Origin: Mycobacterium gallinarum
GTDB lineage: Bacteria; Actinomycetota; Actinomycetes; Mycobacteriales; Mycobacteriaceae
Direction of reading: 5' to 3'
NCBI RefSeq assembly: GCF_010726765.1
Contig: NZ_AP022601.1
Span: 2,666,001 to 2,730,000, forward strand
Length of the DNA stretch: 64,000 nucleotides
Positions 16,708-24,601 of the stretch are shown here, piece by piece. Numbering within the stretch: the first letter of the stretch is position 1; each line of letters begins with the position of its first letter. The notes beneath the pieces are model-generated. The model worked only from the letters and a program-made list of their open reading frames with translations. It had not been told where the DNA came from and did not search any database. Position numbers and translations under genes: made by a program.

Positions 16708-17790
16708 GTGACTGTCGCGGAGCTGTCGCTGCCGCGCGGCTGGGAGGACATCAGCCCCGACTGGATGACGGCGGCACTCACGCGCCACCATCCCGGCGCG
16801 GTCGTCGACGGTGTGACGGTGGTGCTGCGCGACGACGGCACCAACAAGCGGGCGCGGTTGGCGTTGACGTATTCGGCTGGTTCGGGCCCCGCGACGGTAT
16901 TCGCCAAGGCCGTCGATCCCGAGCACGCCGAACTCGTTGCGCTGACCAGCGGGCTGTATCACGAACCGCGACTATTCACCTCGGGCGTCGAGCTCGGACT
17001 CGACCACCCGACCGTCTACGCGGCGCTGATCGACGAGGACCGCTCCGACTTCCTGATGATCATGGAGGACGTCGTCGCGAGGGGCGCCGATCCGCGTGAC
17101 TCGACCCGGCCGATGTCCATCGATCAGGTGGCCAACGGTGTGCGTGGGCTTGCGCGGATGCACAGCCGGTTCTGGGGTCAACGGCTCGACACCCACCCGA
17201 CCCTCAGTTGGCTCGAACCGTTCGTCGCATTCGAAGGCATGCGGTACGCGCCGCTGCACATCGCGCGCGAGCGGCTGGGCGATACGGTACCCCCGGAGAT
17301 TCCGGCGCTCAGCGGCGACGAGTTGTTCGTCGACATCTGGGCCCGCTACATCGGCACGCTGGCGGGATCTTCTGAGTCGCCGCCCACGCTGCTGCACGGC
17401 GATCCGCACATCGGCAACACCTACCTGCTGCCCGACGACGAGGTCGGCTTCCTGGACTGGCAGATGGCCCGTCGCGGCAACTGGTCGCTCGATCTCGGCT
17501 ACTTCCTGCAGGGCGCGCTCACCATCGAGGACCGCAGACGCGGTGAGCGCGATCTGGTGGCGGAATACCGCGGGGCGCTCGAGCTGCCCGCCGACGAGTT
17601 GCCCAGCGCCGACGAGGTGTGGCTGCGCTACCGAGCCTCCGTCGCGCACGGGCTGGCCATCTGGATGGCGACGCTGTCCGGCGGGGACGCCTGGCAGGGC
17701 GCCGACATCTGCCTCGCGTTGGCCCAGCGCTACGGCGCCGCGTTCGTCGACCTCGACACGCGCTCGGCGCTGGAAGCGATCACCGCCTAA
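16708..17790 (+). CDS. Phosphotransferase family protein (APH/choline kinase fold)
   Basis: 360 residues. The kinase catalytic loop is LLHGDPHIGN and the metal-binding motif is FLDWQ, as in aminoglycoside phosphotransferase-like (EcKinase-like) proteins. The N-terminal lobe is compact and includes VFAKAVDPEHAELVALTSGL. It would phosphorylate a small alcohol, sugar or lipid substrate with ATP. GTG start lies 13 bases after the SDR stop, so it is part of the P450 operon. Real substrate unknown; resistance is not implied. Confidence 0.8.
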   Translation: MTVAELSLPRGWEDISPDWMTAALTRHHPGAVVDGVTVVLRDDGTNKRARLALTYSAGSGPATVFAKAVDPEHAELVALTSGLYHEPRLFTSGVELGLDHPTVYAALIDEDRSDFLMIMEDVVARGADPRDSTRPMSIDQVANGVRGLARMHSRFWGQRLDTHPTLSWLEPFVAFEGMRYAPLHIARERLGDTVPPEIPALSGDELFVDIWARYIGTLAGSSESPPTLLHGDPHIGNTYLLPDDEVGFLDWQMARRGNWSLDLGYFLQGALTIEDRRRGERDLVAEYRGALELPADELPSADEVWLRYRASVAHGLAIWMATLSGGDAWQGADICLALAQRYGAAFVDLDTRSALEAITA

Positions 17791-17875
17791 GCAGCTCCGC
17801 GCCAACCCGTTCGCCGAAAGCACCCGATCATGGGGTACCGAGTGGTTGCATAGAACCCGTCCGAAGGGGTGGGAT

Positions 17876-19309
17876 GTGAAGCGACTCAATGGCATGGACG
17901 CGATGCTGTTGTACAGCGAGACGCCGAATCTGCACACCCACACGCTCAAGGTGGCAATCATCCATGCCGCCGATTATCCGGGCGAGTTCACCTTCGACGT
18001 GTTCCGTAGGACCGTGGCCCGTCGGCTGCACCTGCTCGATCCGCTGCGCTACCGGCTGATCGACATCCCTTGGAAACTGCACCATCCCATGTGGATCGAG
18101 GACTGCCCCGTCGACCTCGACTACCACCTGCGCCGTGTCCAGGTGCCCGCTCCCGGCGGCCGTCGCGAACTCGACGAGGTGATCGGCCGGATCGCCAGCA
18201 CGCCGCTGGACCGCACTCGTCCGTTGTGGGAGTTTCATTTCGCCGAGGGCATGGCCGACGACCGTTTCGCGCTCATCGGCAAGGTGCACCACACCCTGGC
18301 TGACGGCGTGGCCTCGGCGAATCTGCTCGCCCGGCTCATGGACCTGACCGGCTCGACGGCTGACGAGAACGACGACTACGTGGTCTGCGAAGAGCCGACA
18401 CCGACCGAACTGCTGGCGGCGGCGGGTCGCGATCACGTCGCGCACGCCGCGGCGCTGCCCGGGCTGGCGCGGGACGCAGCCAAGGGATTCACCCGGCTGT
18501 GGCGGCGCAAGAAGGAGCGCAGCGATCATCCCGACCTGGCGAAGATGTTTCACACGCCACCGACGTTCCTCAATCATGTGATCTCTCCGGTGCGAACCTT
18601 CGCCACGGCGTCACTGTCGTTGGCCGAGGTCAAGGAGACCGCCAAGACACTGGGCGTCACGTTCAACGACATCGTTCTGGCCACGGCCGCGGGCGGGCTG
18701 CGCGAACTGCTGTTGCGATATGACGGGCGCGCGGACCGTCCGCTGATCGCGTCCGTGCCGGTCAGCACGGACCTGTCACCGGATCGCGTCACCGGCAACG
18801 AGATCGGCGGGCTCTCGGTGTCGTTGCCTATCCACATCGACGATCCGCTCGAACGGGTCCGGCTGACCTCGTTGTCCACCGCCCGCGCCAAGGAGGACTA
18901 CGAACTCCTCGGACCGAAGCTGCAGGGACAGCTGATGGAGTACCTACCGCCGCCCGTGACCCCGGCACTGCTTCGATGGCAATCGAAGCGCGCCGCGCAC
19001 AACCGGCTGATGAACGTCGCGGTGTCCAGCGTTCCCGGTCCGCGCGAGCGTGGCCACATCGGCGGCGCGCCGGTCAGTGAGATCTACTCCATCGGGGTGC
19101 TCTCGGCGGGCAGCGCGTTCAACATGACCGTGTGGAGCTACGTCGACCAGGTGGACATCTCGATCCTGTCCGACGACGAGACCTTCGACGACATCCACGA
19201 GGCGACCGACGCGATGGTCCATGGGCTGAACGAGATCCGCGCGGCCGCTGGGTTGCCGCCGCTGAGCACCGTCGACACGGCGATGGCGCCTGCCCCCGCG
19301 CTGGGCTAG
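17876..19309 (+). CDS. WS/DGAT acyltransferase (wax ester synthase/diacylglycerol acyltransferase family)
   Basis: 477 residues. The catalytic motif HHTLADG lies at residues 138-144, with H139 and D143 as the expected active residues. A conserved start, RLNGMDAMLLYSETPN, and later PLIASVPVSTDLSPD and NVAVSSVPGPRE also match the family. It transfers an acyl group from acyl-CoA to a long-chain alcohol or diacylglycerol, making storage or surface lipid, at the membrane or lipid-body surface. GTG start follows AAGGGG. Its stop overlaps the stop of the convergent FadD by four bases. The 85-base gap after the phosphotransferase shows no clear terminator. Confidence 0.9.
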   Translation: MKRLNGMDAMLLYSETPNLHTHTLKVAIIHAADYPGEFTFDVFRRTVARRLHLLDPLRYRLIDIPWKLHHPMWIEDCPVDLDYHLRRVQVPAPGGRRELDEVIGRIASTPLDRTRPLWEFHFAEGMADDRFALIGKVHHTLADGVASANLLARLMDLTGSTADENDDYVVCEEPTPTELLAAAGRDHVAHAAALPGLARDAAKGFTRLWRRKKERSDHPDLAKMFHTPPTFLNHVISPVRTFATASLSLAEVKETAKTLGVTFNDIVLATAAGGLRELLLRYDGRADRPLIASVPVSTDLSPDRVTGNEIGGLSVSLPIHIDDPLERVRLTSLSTARAKEDYELLGPKLQGQLMEYLPPPVTPALLRWQSKRAAHNRLMNVAVSSVPGPRERGHIGGAPVSEIYSIGVLSAGSAFNMTVWSYVDQVDISILSDDETFDDIHEATDAMVHGLNEIRAAAGLPPLSTVDTAMAPAPALG

Positions 19310-20937
19310 GAGTTGCGTAGTTCGTTGCGCAGGATCTTGCCGGTACTGCCGCGGGGCAGTTCGTCGAGCACCGTGATCTCGCGCGGCACTTTGTAATTGG
19401 CGAGGTTCTCGCGCACGTGTTGTTTGAGGGTGTCCGGTGTCGCCGACGCACCCGGCTCGAGCACGACGAACGCGACCAATCGCTGGCCGTACTGCTCGTC
19501 GTCGACTCCGAGCACCGTGGCCTCGGCCACCTCCTGGTGCGCGGCCAACGTCTTCTCGACCTCGATGGGGTAGACGTTCTCGCCGCCCGAGACGATCATC
19601 TCGTCGTCTCGGCCGACCACGAACAGCCGGCCGTTCTCGTCGAGGTAGCCCACATCCCCCGATGCCATGAAACCCTCGTGGAAGTCCTTGGTGGTGCCCG
19701 AGGTGTACCCGTCGAAGAGTGTGCCGCTGCGAACGAAGATCTGCCCGGTCTCACCGGTGGGCACCTCGTTCGACGACTCGTCGAGGATCCGGACCTCGGT
19801 GCCGTCGGCGGGCTTTCCCGCGGTGTCGGGTGCGACGCGCAGATCCTCAGGCGTCGCGGTGGCGATCATGCCCGCCTCGGTGGCGTTGTAGTTGTTGTAG
19901 ATCACGTCGCCGAATTGGTCCATGAACTTGGTGACGACGTCGGGACGCATGCGTGACCCCGATGCGGTGGCGAAGCGTAATGACCTACCGCTGTACCGGT
20001 TGCGCACGTCGTCGGGCAGATCCATGATGCGGTCGAACATGACGGGCACCACTGCCAGGCCTGTCGCGCTGTAGCGATCGATCAGGTCCAGCGTCGCTTC
20101 TGGGTCGAACTTGCGCCGCGTGATGATCGGACAGGCCAGCAAGGCTGCGAACAACAGCTGCGAGAACCCCCATGCGTGGAACATCGGCGCGACGATGACG
20201 ATCGGTTCCTCCGCGCGCCAGGGGGTCCGGTCCAGCACCGCTTTCAGATCGCCGGCACCACCGCTGCCGGCAGAACGCTTGGCGCCCTTGGGTGTTCCCG
20301 TCGTGCCCGACGTGAGCAGAATGATATCGCTCTTACGCTCGCTGGGCCGGGGCCGCTGACCGGCATGACGGTCGATCAGCTTGTCCACGGTGAGCTCGAC
20401 GTCGGTGCGGTCGGTCCAACCCAGGATGCGTGTGGTTTCCGGCCTGCCCTCGAGCGCCCGGCTCACGATCTCCGTGAACTCTTCGTCGTAGATGACGACA
20501 TCGGCGCCCTCACGCTCGACGACCTCGGCGAGTGCGGGACCGGCGAACGACGTGTTGAGGAGCAGGACGTTGGAGCCGATGCGGTCGGCTCCCACCAGCG
20601 ACTCGATGAAACCCCGGTGGTTACGGCACATCACGGCAATGGTTTTCGGAGCCGCGCCAGCGGCGACATCAGGACCGAGTGTCGCTCCTCCTAATTGCTG
20701 CAGCGCCGCGGCGAGGGCATCGCAACGATCGTCGATCTGCTTCCAGGTGAGGGTGCCGCGTTCGTCGATCAGGCCGGGCCGGTCGGGACACCGCTGCGCG
20801 GCCGTCGCGAAGCCCGACGTGGCGGTCATGCCGACCCGGCGTACCGCCGCGCCCATCCGCAGATACCGGTCGGGGCGCATCGGGGCTATCAGCCGCGCGC
20901 GCCAGAGCGTTTGAAGGAGTCCCAGAGTGTCTGCCAC
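19306..20937 (-). CDS. Acyl-CoA synthetase (FadD) with a DVAAGAAP insertion
   Basis: 543 residues of the AMP-forming ligase family. The P-loop is LLTSGTTGTPKGAK, the adenine motif YNNYNATEAGM, and the C-terminal lysine region PRGSTGKILRNEL. It activates a carboxylic acid to acyl-AMP and then acyl-CoA. Residues 89-97 read PDVAAGAAP, identical to the unit of the tandem repeat in the SnoaL-like protein 15 kb away, and 24 of 27 bases match. This stretch sits where related ligases have only a short loop before AVMCRNHRGF. The gene is followed upstream by an acyltransferase gene six bases away. Confidence 0.88.
   Translation of the reverse strand: MADTLGLLQTLWRARLIAPMRPDRYLRMGAAVRRVGMTATSGFATAAQRCPDRPGLIDERGTLTWKQIDDRCDALAAALQQLGGATLGPDVAAGAAPKTIAVMCRNHRGFIESLVGADRIGSNVLLLNTSFAGPALAEVVEREGADVVIYDEEFTEIVSRALEGRPETTRILGWTDRTDVELTVDKLIDRHAGQRPRPSERKSDIILLTSGTTGTPKGAKRSAGSGGAGDLKAVLDRTPWRAEEPIVIVAPMFHAWGFSQLLFAALLACPIITRRKFDPEATLDLIDRYSATGLAVVPVMFDRIMDLPDDVRNRYSGRSLRFATASGSRMRPDVVTKFMDQFGDVIYNNYNATEAGMIATATPEDLRVAPDTAGKPADGTEVRILDESSNEVPTGETGQIFVRSGTLFDGYTSGTTKDFHEGFMASGDVGYLDENGRLFVVGRDDEMIVSGGENVYPIEVEKTLAAHQEVAEATVLGVDDEQYGQRLVAFVVLEPGASATPDTLKQHVRENLANYKVPREITVLDELPRGSTGKILRNELRNS
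20647..20673 (-). repeat. Single dispersed copy of the 30-bp repeat unit, inside FadD
   Basis: The reverse complement here matches 27 bases of the 5461-5820 array unit with three differences, in the same reading frame (PDVAAGAAP). It is the only other copy seen in this window. Confidence 0.6.
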
Positions 20938-20943
20938 GATCCG

Positions 20944-21744
20944 TCAGCCAAGCACAGGAAAGCGGCGTTCGCTGGCGAGTTCGTCGAGCGCCTTCTGCAT
21001 CACGGCCCGGACATGAAGATCGACCATCTCGACGTCGGGGTTCTCACCGAACTCAGCGGCGACGTCGATGGGCTCCAGGATCCGGGTGACGATCTTGGAC
21101 GGCAACGGCAGGTTGGGCGGGAAGAACACCGACAGCCCGAACGGGAACCCGACGCTGATCGGCAGAATCTCCGCCCGTAGACGATGGAGACCCAGCCGCC
21201 GGGCGATCGAGTCGCCGCGGGCGAGGAACAGTTGGGTCTCCTGCGCACCGATCGACACCATCGGCACGATCGGCACCCCGGATTCGATCGCCGTCCTGAC
21301 GTAACCCTTGCGGCCGTTGAAGTCGACGACGTTCTCGGTGAACGTCGGACGATACGAGTCGTAATCGCCGCCGGGGAACACCAGCACCAGCGCGCCGTCC
21401 CGAAGCGCCTGGGCGGCGTTCTCCCGATTCGCCTCGATGACTCCAGCACGATGCAGCAGGTCCCCGATGGGACCGAAGAAAATCATGTCGTGCCCGAGTG
21501 TGTAGACCGGACGGTCGAAACCGAACTTCTTGTAGAACTCCGGCGCGAAGACGAGCACGTCGGGCGTGAACATGCCACCGGAATGGTTGGACACCACCAG
21601 GGCCCCGCCTGCGGCCGGCACATGGTCCAGATCGCGCACCTCCGCGCGGAAGTAGCGCTTGATCAAGGGGCCGACCCGGCCCGCAATCTGACGCGTGAGA
21701 TCGGGATCCCACTTGGCTACTTTTTTGTCCGCCCCGTCGCTCAT
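20944..21744 (-). CDS. PlsC-like lysophospholipid/glycerol acyltransferase
   Basis: 266 residues. An acyltransferase motif I appears as VVSNHSGGMFTPD (His then Asp), and FPGGDYDSYR takes the place of motif III. VPIVPMVSIG matches motif IV of the PlsC fold. It is likely membrane-associated and would transfer an acyl chain from acyl-CoA to a lysolipid or other hydroxyl acceptor. It stands first in a two-gene unit with FadD, which could supply its acyl-CoA. The acceptor is not known; the non-canonical motifs indicate a mycobacterial subgroup rather than housekeeping PlsC. Confidence 0.8.
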   Translation of the reverse strand: MSDGADKKVAKWDPDLTRQIAGRVGPLIKRYFRAEVRDLDHVPAAGGALVVSNHSGGMFTPDVLVFAPEFYKKFGFDRPVYTLGHDMIFFGPIGDLLHRAGVIEANRENAAQALRDGALVLVFPGGDYDSYRPTFTENVVDFNGRKGYVRTAIESGVPIVPMVSIGAQETQLFLARGDSIARRLGLHRLRAEILPISVGFPFGLSVFFPPNLPLPSKIVTRILEPIDVAAEFGENPDVEMVDLHVRAVMQKALDELASERRFPVLG

Positions 21745-21789
21745 GATGTGTTTGTTCCCAACTTTGTGCCCCGTTACCCGAGATACCTC

Positions 21790-21818
21790 GAGTAGTAGTA
21801 CTCTCCGAAAAAGAGAAT
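21790..21818. promoter_or_regulatory. Operator-like sequences in a divergent promoter gap
   Basis: GAGTA-GTAG-TACTC (21790-21803) is a perfect inverted repeat, and CTCTC-N7-GAGAAT follows (21801-21818). The second arrangement resembles TTCTC-N7-GAGAAT at 1385-1402. The gap separates the acyltransferase from an epimerase-like gene. It may be a variant member of the GAGAAT set, but no standard N3 palindrome is present. Confidence 0.35.
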
Positions 21819-21842
21819 AACATATCCGCAGGTAGGAGACAT

Positions 21843-22919
21843 ATGTCGGACAGCGTACTCGTCACCGGCGGCTTCGGCCTCGTCGGCTCCGCGACCGTGC
21901 GGCGGCTGGCGGCTCTGGGGCGGCGGGTGGTGGTGGCCGACCTGGAGACACCCGCCAACGTCAAAGCCGCGCACAAGCTCCCGCCAGGCGTCGAAACGCG
22001 GTGGACCGATCTCACCGACACCGAACAGGTTCAGCGACTGGTCTCCGAAACCACCCCGTCCGCGATCATCCACCTCGCCGCGATCATCGCCCCCGCGATC
22101 TACCGCATCCCGAAAGTGGCGCGGCGGGTCAACGTCGACGCGACGGCGACGCTGGTACGCATCGCCGAGGCGCAACCGAATCCACCCAGGTTCGTCCACG
22201 CGTCCAGCAATGCGGTGTTCGGCCCCCGCAACCCGCATCTCACTCCCCTGCCGCTGACGACAGACGACCCGATGCGACCCGTCGACATCTACAGCGGGAC
22301 CAAGGCAGAGGCCGAGGAGATCGTCCGGTCGTCGAGCCTGGAATGGGTGGTGCTGCGATTCGGCGGCGTGCTCAGCGCCGATCTCACGGCGCTGCCGCTC
22401 AGCGCCGACGCCATGTTGTTCGCGAGCGCACTACCGAGCGACAACAGGGTGCAGACCGTCGACGTCCGCGATGTCGCATGGGCATGTGCGGCGGCGACCA
22501 CCGCGGACGCCGCACGCGAAATCCTCTTGATCGCCGGTGACGAGTCACACCGCCGCTGCTATGGCGACCTCGCGCCGGCCCTTGTCGAGGCGTTGGGTAT
22601 GGCGGGGGCGATTCCCCAGGGAAGGCCGGGCAACCCTGCCAGCGAGACCGACTGGTTCGTGACCGACTGGATGGACACCATGCGTGCGCAGGAAGCGCTG
22701 AAGTTCCAGCACTACTCGTGGTCGGAGATGATGGCCGAGCTCACGGACACGTTCGGGTGGAAGCGACACCCGGCGCGCCTGATCGTGCCGGTCGTCCGGG
22801 CGGTGATGAAGCGCAGGAGCGCTTACTGGAAAGCTCCGGGTATCTACGCCGATCCGTGGGGCGTCATTCGCGCCGAATTGGGCGATCCGTCGTGGGATCC
22901 GCCGAACGGATCGCGCTGA
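21843..22919 (+). CDS. NAD-dependent epimerase/dehydratase family protein (extended SDR)
   Basis: 358 residues. The Rossmann motif is VLVTGGFGLVGSATV, and the active-site Y-x3-K is YSGTK with an upstream Ser (HASSNAVFG). The length and C-terminal region (WSEMMAELTDTFGWK) fit an extended SDR such as a 3-beta-hydroxysteroid dehydrogenase or sugar-epimerase relative. It probably oxidises or reduces a hydroxyl on a lipid-like substrate. ATG follows GGTAGGAG. A classical SDR gene starts 17 bases downstream, so the two are probably one transcript. Confidence 0.82.
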   Translation: MSDSVLVTGGFGLVGSATVRRLAALGRRVVVADLETPANVKAAHKLPPGVETRWTDLTDTEQVQRLVSETTPSAIIHLAAIIAPAIYRIPKVARRVNVDATATLVRIAEAQPNPPRFVHASSNAVFGPRNPHLTPLPLTTDDPMRPVDIYSGTKAEAEEIVRSSSLEWVVLRFGGVLSADLTALPLSADAMLFASALPSDNRVQTVDVRDVAWACAAATTADAAREILLIAGDESHRRCYGDLAPALVEALGMAGAIPQGRPGNPASETDWFVTDWMDTMRAQEALKFQHYSWSEMMAELTDTFGWKRHPARLIVPVVRAVMKRRSAYWKAPGIYADPWGVIRAELGDPSWDPPNGSR

Positions 22920-22936
22920 CCGCATAGGGTCGCGCC

Positions 22937-23770
22937 GTGGACAGTTTTCAAGGGCGCGCTGCAGTCATCACCGGAGGGGCGAGCGGAATCGGCTTCGCCA
23001 CCGCACACGAATTCGCGCGTCGCGGCGCCCGTCTCATGCTGGCCGACATCAATGAAGCCGGCCTGCAGGAGGCGGTGTCGACGCTGCGCGACGACGGGTT
23101 CGACGCGCACGGCGTGGTCTGCGACACCCGCAAGCTCGACGACGTCGTCCACCTCGCCGACGAGGCATTCCGGGTCTTCGGCACCGTGCATGTCGTCTTC
23201 AACAATGCGGGCATCGCGTATGCGGGGTCGATCGCAGAGACCAGCCACGACGACTGGCGCTTCGTGATCGACGTCGACCTGTGGGGACCCATCCACGGTG
23301 TCGAGGCGTTTCTTCCGCGGATGATCGCGCAGGCCGAAGACAGCCACATACTTTTCACGTCGTCGTTCGCCGGCCTCATCCCGAACGTGGGTCTCGGACC
23401 GTACTGCGTCGCGAAGTACGGCGTCGTGGCTCTGGCGGAGACGCTGTCGCGGGAGGTACGCGCCAACGGGATCGGGGTCTCGGTGCTCTGCCCGATGATC
23501 GTGGACACCGGCTTGATGGCCAACAGCCAGGCGGTCAGGAGCTCGGATTACGGCCCCGCGTCGTCGGACGAACCCCCGCAGGAGCTGCCGTCGGCGGCGA
23601 CGGACCCCGAGGTTCGGGCTGAGGACGTCGCGCGGCTGACAGCCGAAGCGATTCTCGCCAACCGTCTCTACGTCATCCCACACCAGGCGTCACGTGCCTC
23701 GATCCAGCGCAGGTTCGAGCGTATCGACCGCGCATTCGACGATCAGATCGCCGAGGGCTGGACGCACTGA
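22937..23770 (+). CDS. Short-chain dehydrogenase/reductase
   Basis: 277 residues of a classical SDR. Cofactor motif TGGASGIGFATA, NNAG motif, active-site Ser in FTSSFAGL, and Y-x3-K as YCVAK are all present. Asp in LADIN after strand 2 suggests NAD preference. A C-terminal extension after residue 220 is typical of mycobacterial SDRs of unknown substrate. GTG start. It converges on the SDR encoded on the other strand, with 15 bases between stops. Confidence 0.82.
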   Translation: MDSFQGRAAVITGGASGIGFATAHEFARRGARLMLADINEAGLQEAVSTLRDDGFDAHGVVCDTRKLDDVVHLADEAFRVFGTVHVVFNNAGIAYAGSIAETSHDDWRFVIDVDLWGPIHGVEAFLPRMIAQAEDSHILFTSSFAGLIPNVGLGPYCVAKYGVVALAETLSREVRANGIGVSVLCPMIVDTGLMANSQAVRSSDYGPASSDEPPQELPSAATDPEVRAEDVARLTAEAILANRLYVIPHQASRASIQRRFERIDRAFDDQIAEGWTH

Positions 23771-23785
23771 GGCGTCGAGTGGCGA

Positions 23786-24592
23786 TCAATCCGGACCCAG
23801 TTGGTAATCGCCAGTCTGCGGGTTGTGATACCAGCCGCTCGCGGCGTGCGTGCCACCATCGACGTGAATGGTCTGGCCGGTGATATAGCTCGACAGCTCG
23901 GATGCGAGAAATACTGCGGCCCCGGCCATCTCATCGACATGGCCGGGCCGGTTCATCGGAATGCCGGGAGCGTCGCTGTCCTGCATGCTGCCGCCGGACA
24001 GCGCGATGATGCCTTCGGTCAGTGTCAGATCGGGGGCCAAGGCGTTGACGCGGATGTTGTGGGTCGCCAGCTCGAGGGCCGCGGTCTTCGTGTAGTTGAT
24101 GACGCCGGCCTTCGCCGCCGCGTACGCCGCATAGCCCGGTGCCGCACGGGCGCCCTCGATCGACGTGACGTTGATGATGCTGCCAGGCAGGCCGGCCGCC
24201 ACCAGACGCCGCGCCACCCGTTGCGTGCACAGCAGCACATGGCGAAGGTTGCTCTTGTACAGCGCGTCCCAGCCGTTCTCCGTGGTGTCCAGCAGCGGCG
24301 ACTTGAACACTCCGCCGGCGTTGTTCACCAGAATCGAGACGTCGCCGAGGTTGTCCACGGTGCGCTGCAGTGCCGCATCGACCTGCCCGCTGTCTCTCAC
24401 GTCGACGACGATGCCCAGTGCGCCAAGACTTTCCGCGGTCGATGCGCAGGTTTCGGCGTCGCGCTCCCAGACGGCGACCTTCGCCCCGAACCTCGTCAAC
24501 CCGTCGGCGATGCCGCGCCCTATCCCCGCTCCCCCGCCGGTCACCACCGCGACCCGGCCGGTGAGCAGGATGTCCGACGGTTCGATGGTCAC
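23786..24592 (-). CDS. Short-chain dehydrogenase/reductase
   Basis: 268 residues. TGGGAGIGRGI, NNAG, a Ser in NVTSIEG, and YAAAKAG identify a classical SDR. The C-terminal YITGQTIHVDGGTHAASGW is normal for the FabG-like group. It is the last gene of the long minus-strand operon that begins at the TetR gene at 33746, with nine bases between it and the fused CoA transferase. A role as 3-hydroxyacyl-CoA or cyclic alcohol dehydrogenase in that pathway is likely but not proven. Confidence 0.85.
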   Translation of the reverse strand: MTIEPSDILLTGRVAVVTGGGAGIGRGIADGLTRFGAKVAVWERDAETCASTAESLGALGIVVDVRDSGQVDAALQRTVDNLGDVSILVNNAGGVFKSPLLDTTENGWDALYKSNLRHVLLCTQRVARRLVAAGLPGSIINVTSIEGARAAPGYAAYAAAKAGVINYTKTAALELATHNIRVNALAPDLTLTEGIIALSGGSMQDSDAPGIPMNRPGHVDEMAGAAVFLASELSSYITGQTIHVDGGTHAASGWYHNPQTGDYQLGPD

Positions 24593-24601
24593 CGGTCGAG
24601 G

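Noticed and set aside
16708..17790. Antibiotic resistance aminoglycoside phosphotransferase
   Set aside because: It only shares the APH fold motifs; operon context with P450 and SDR points to metabolism.
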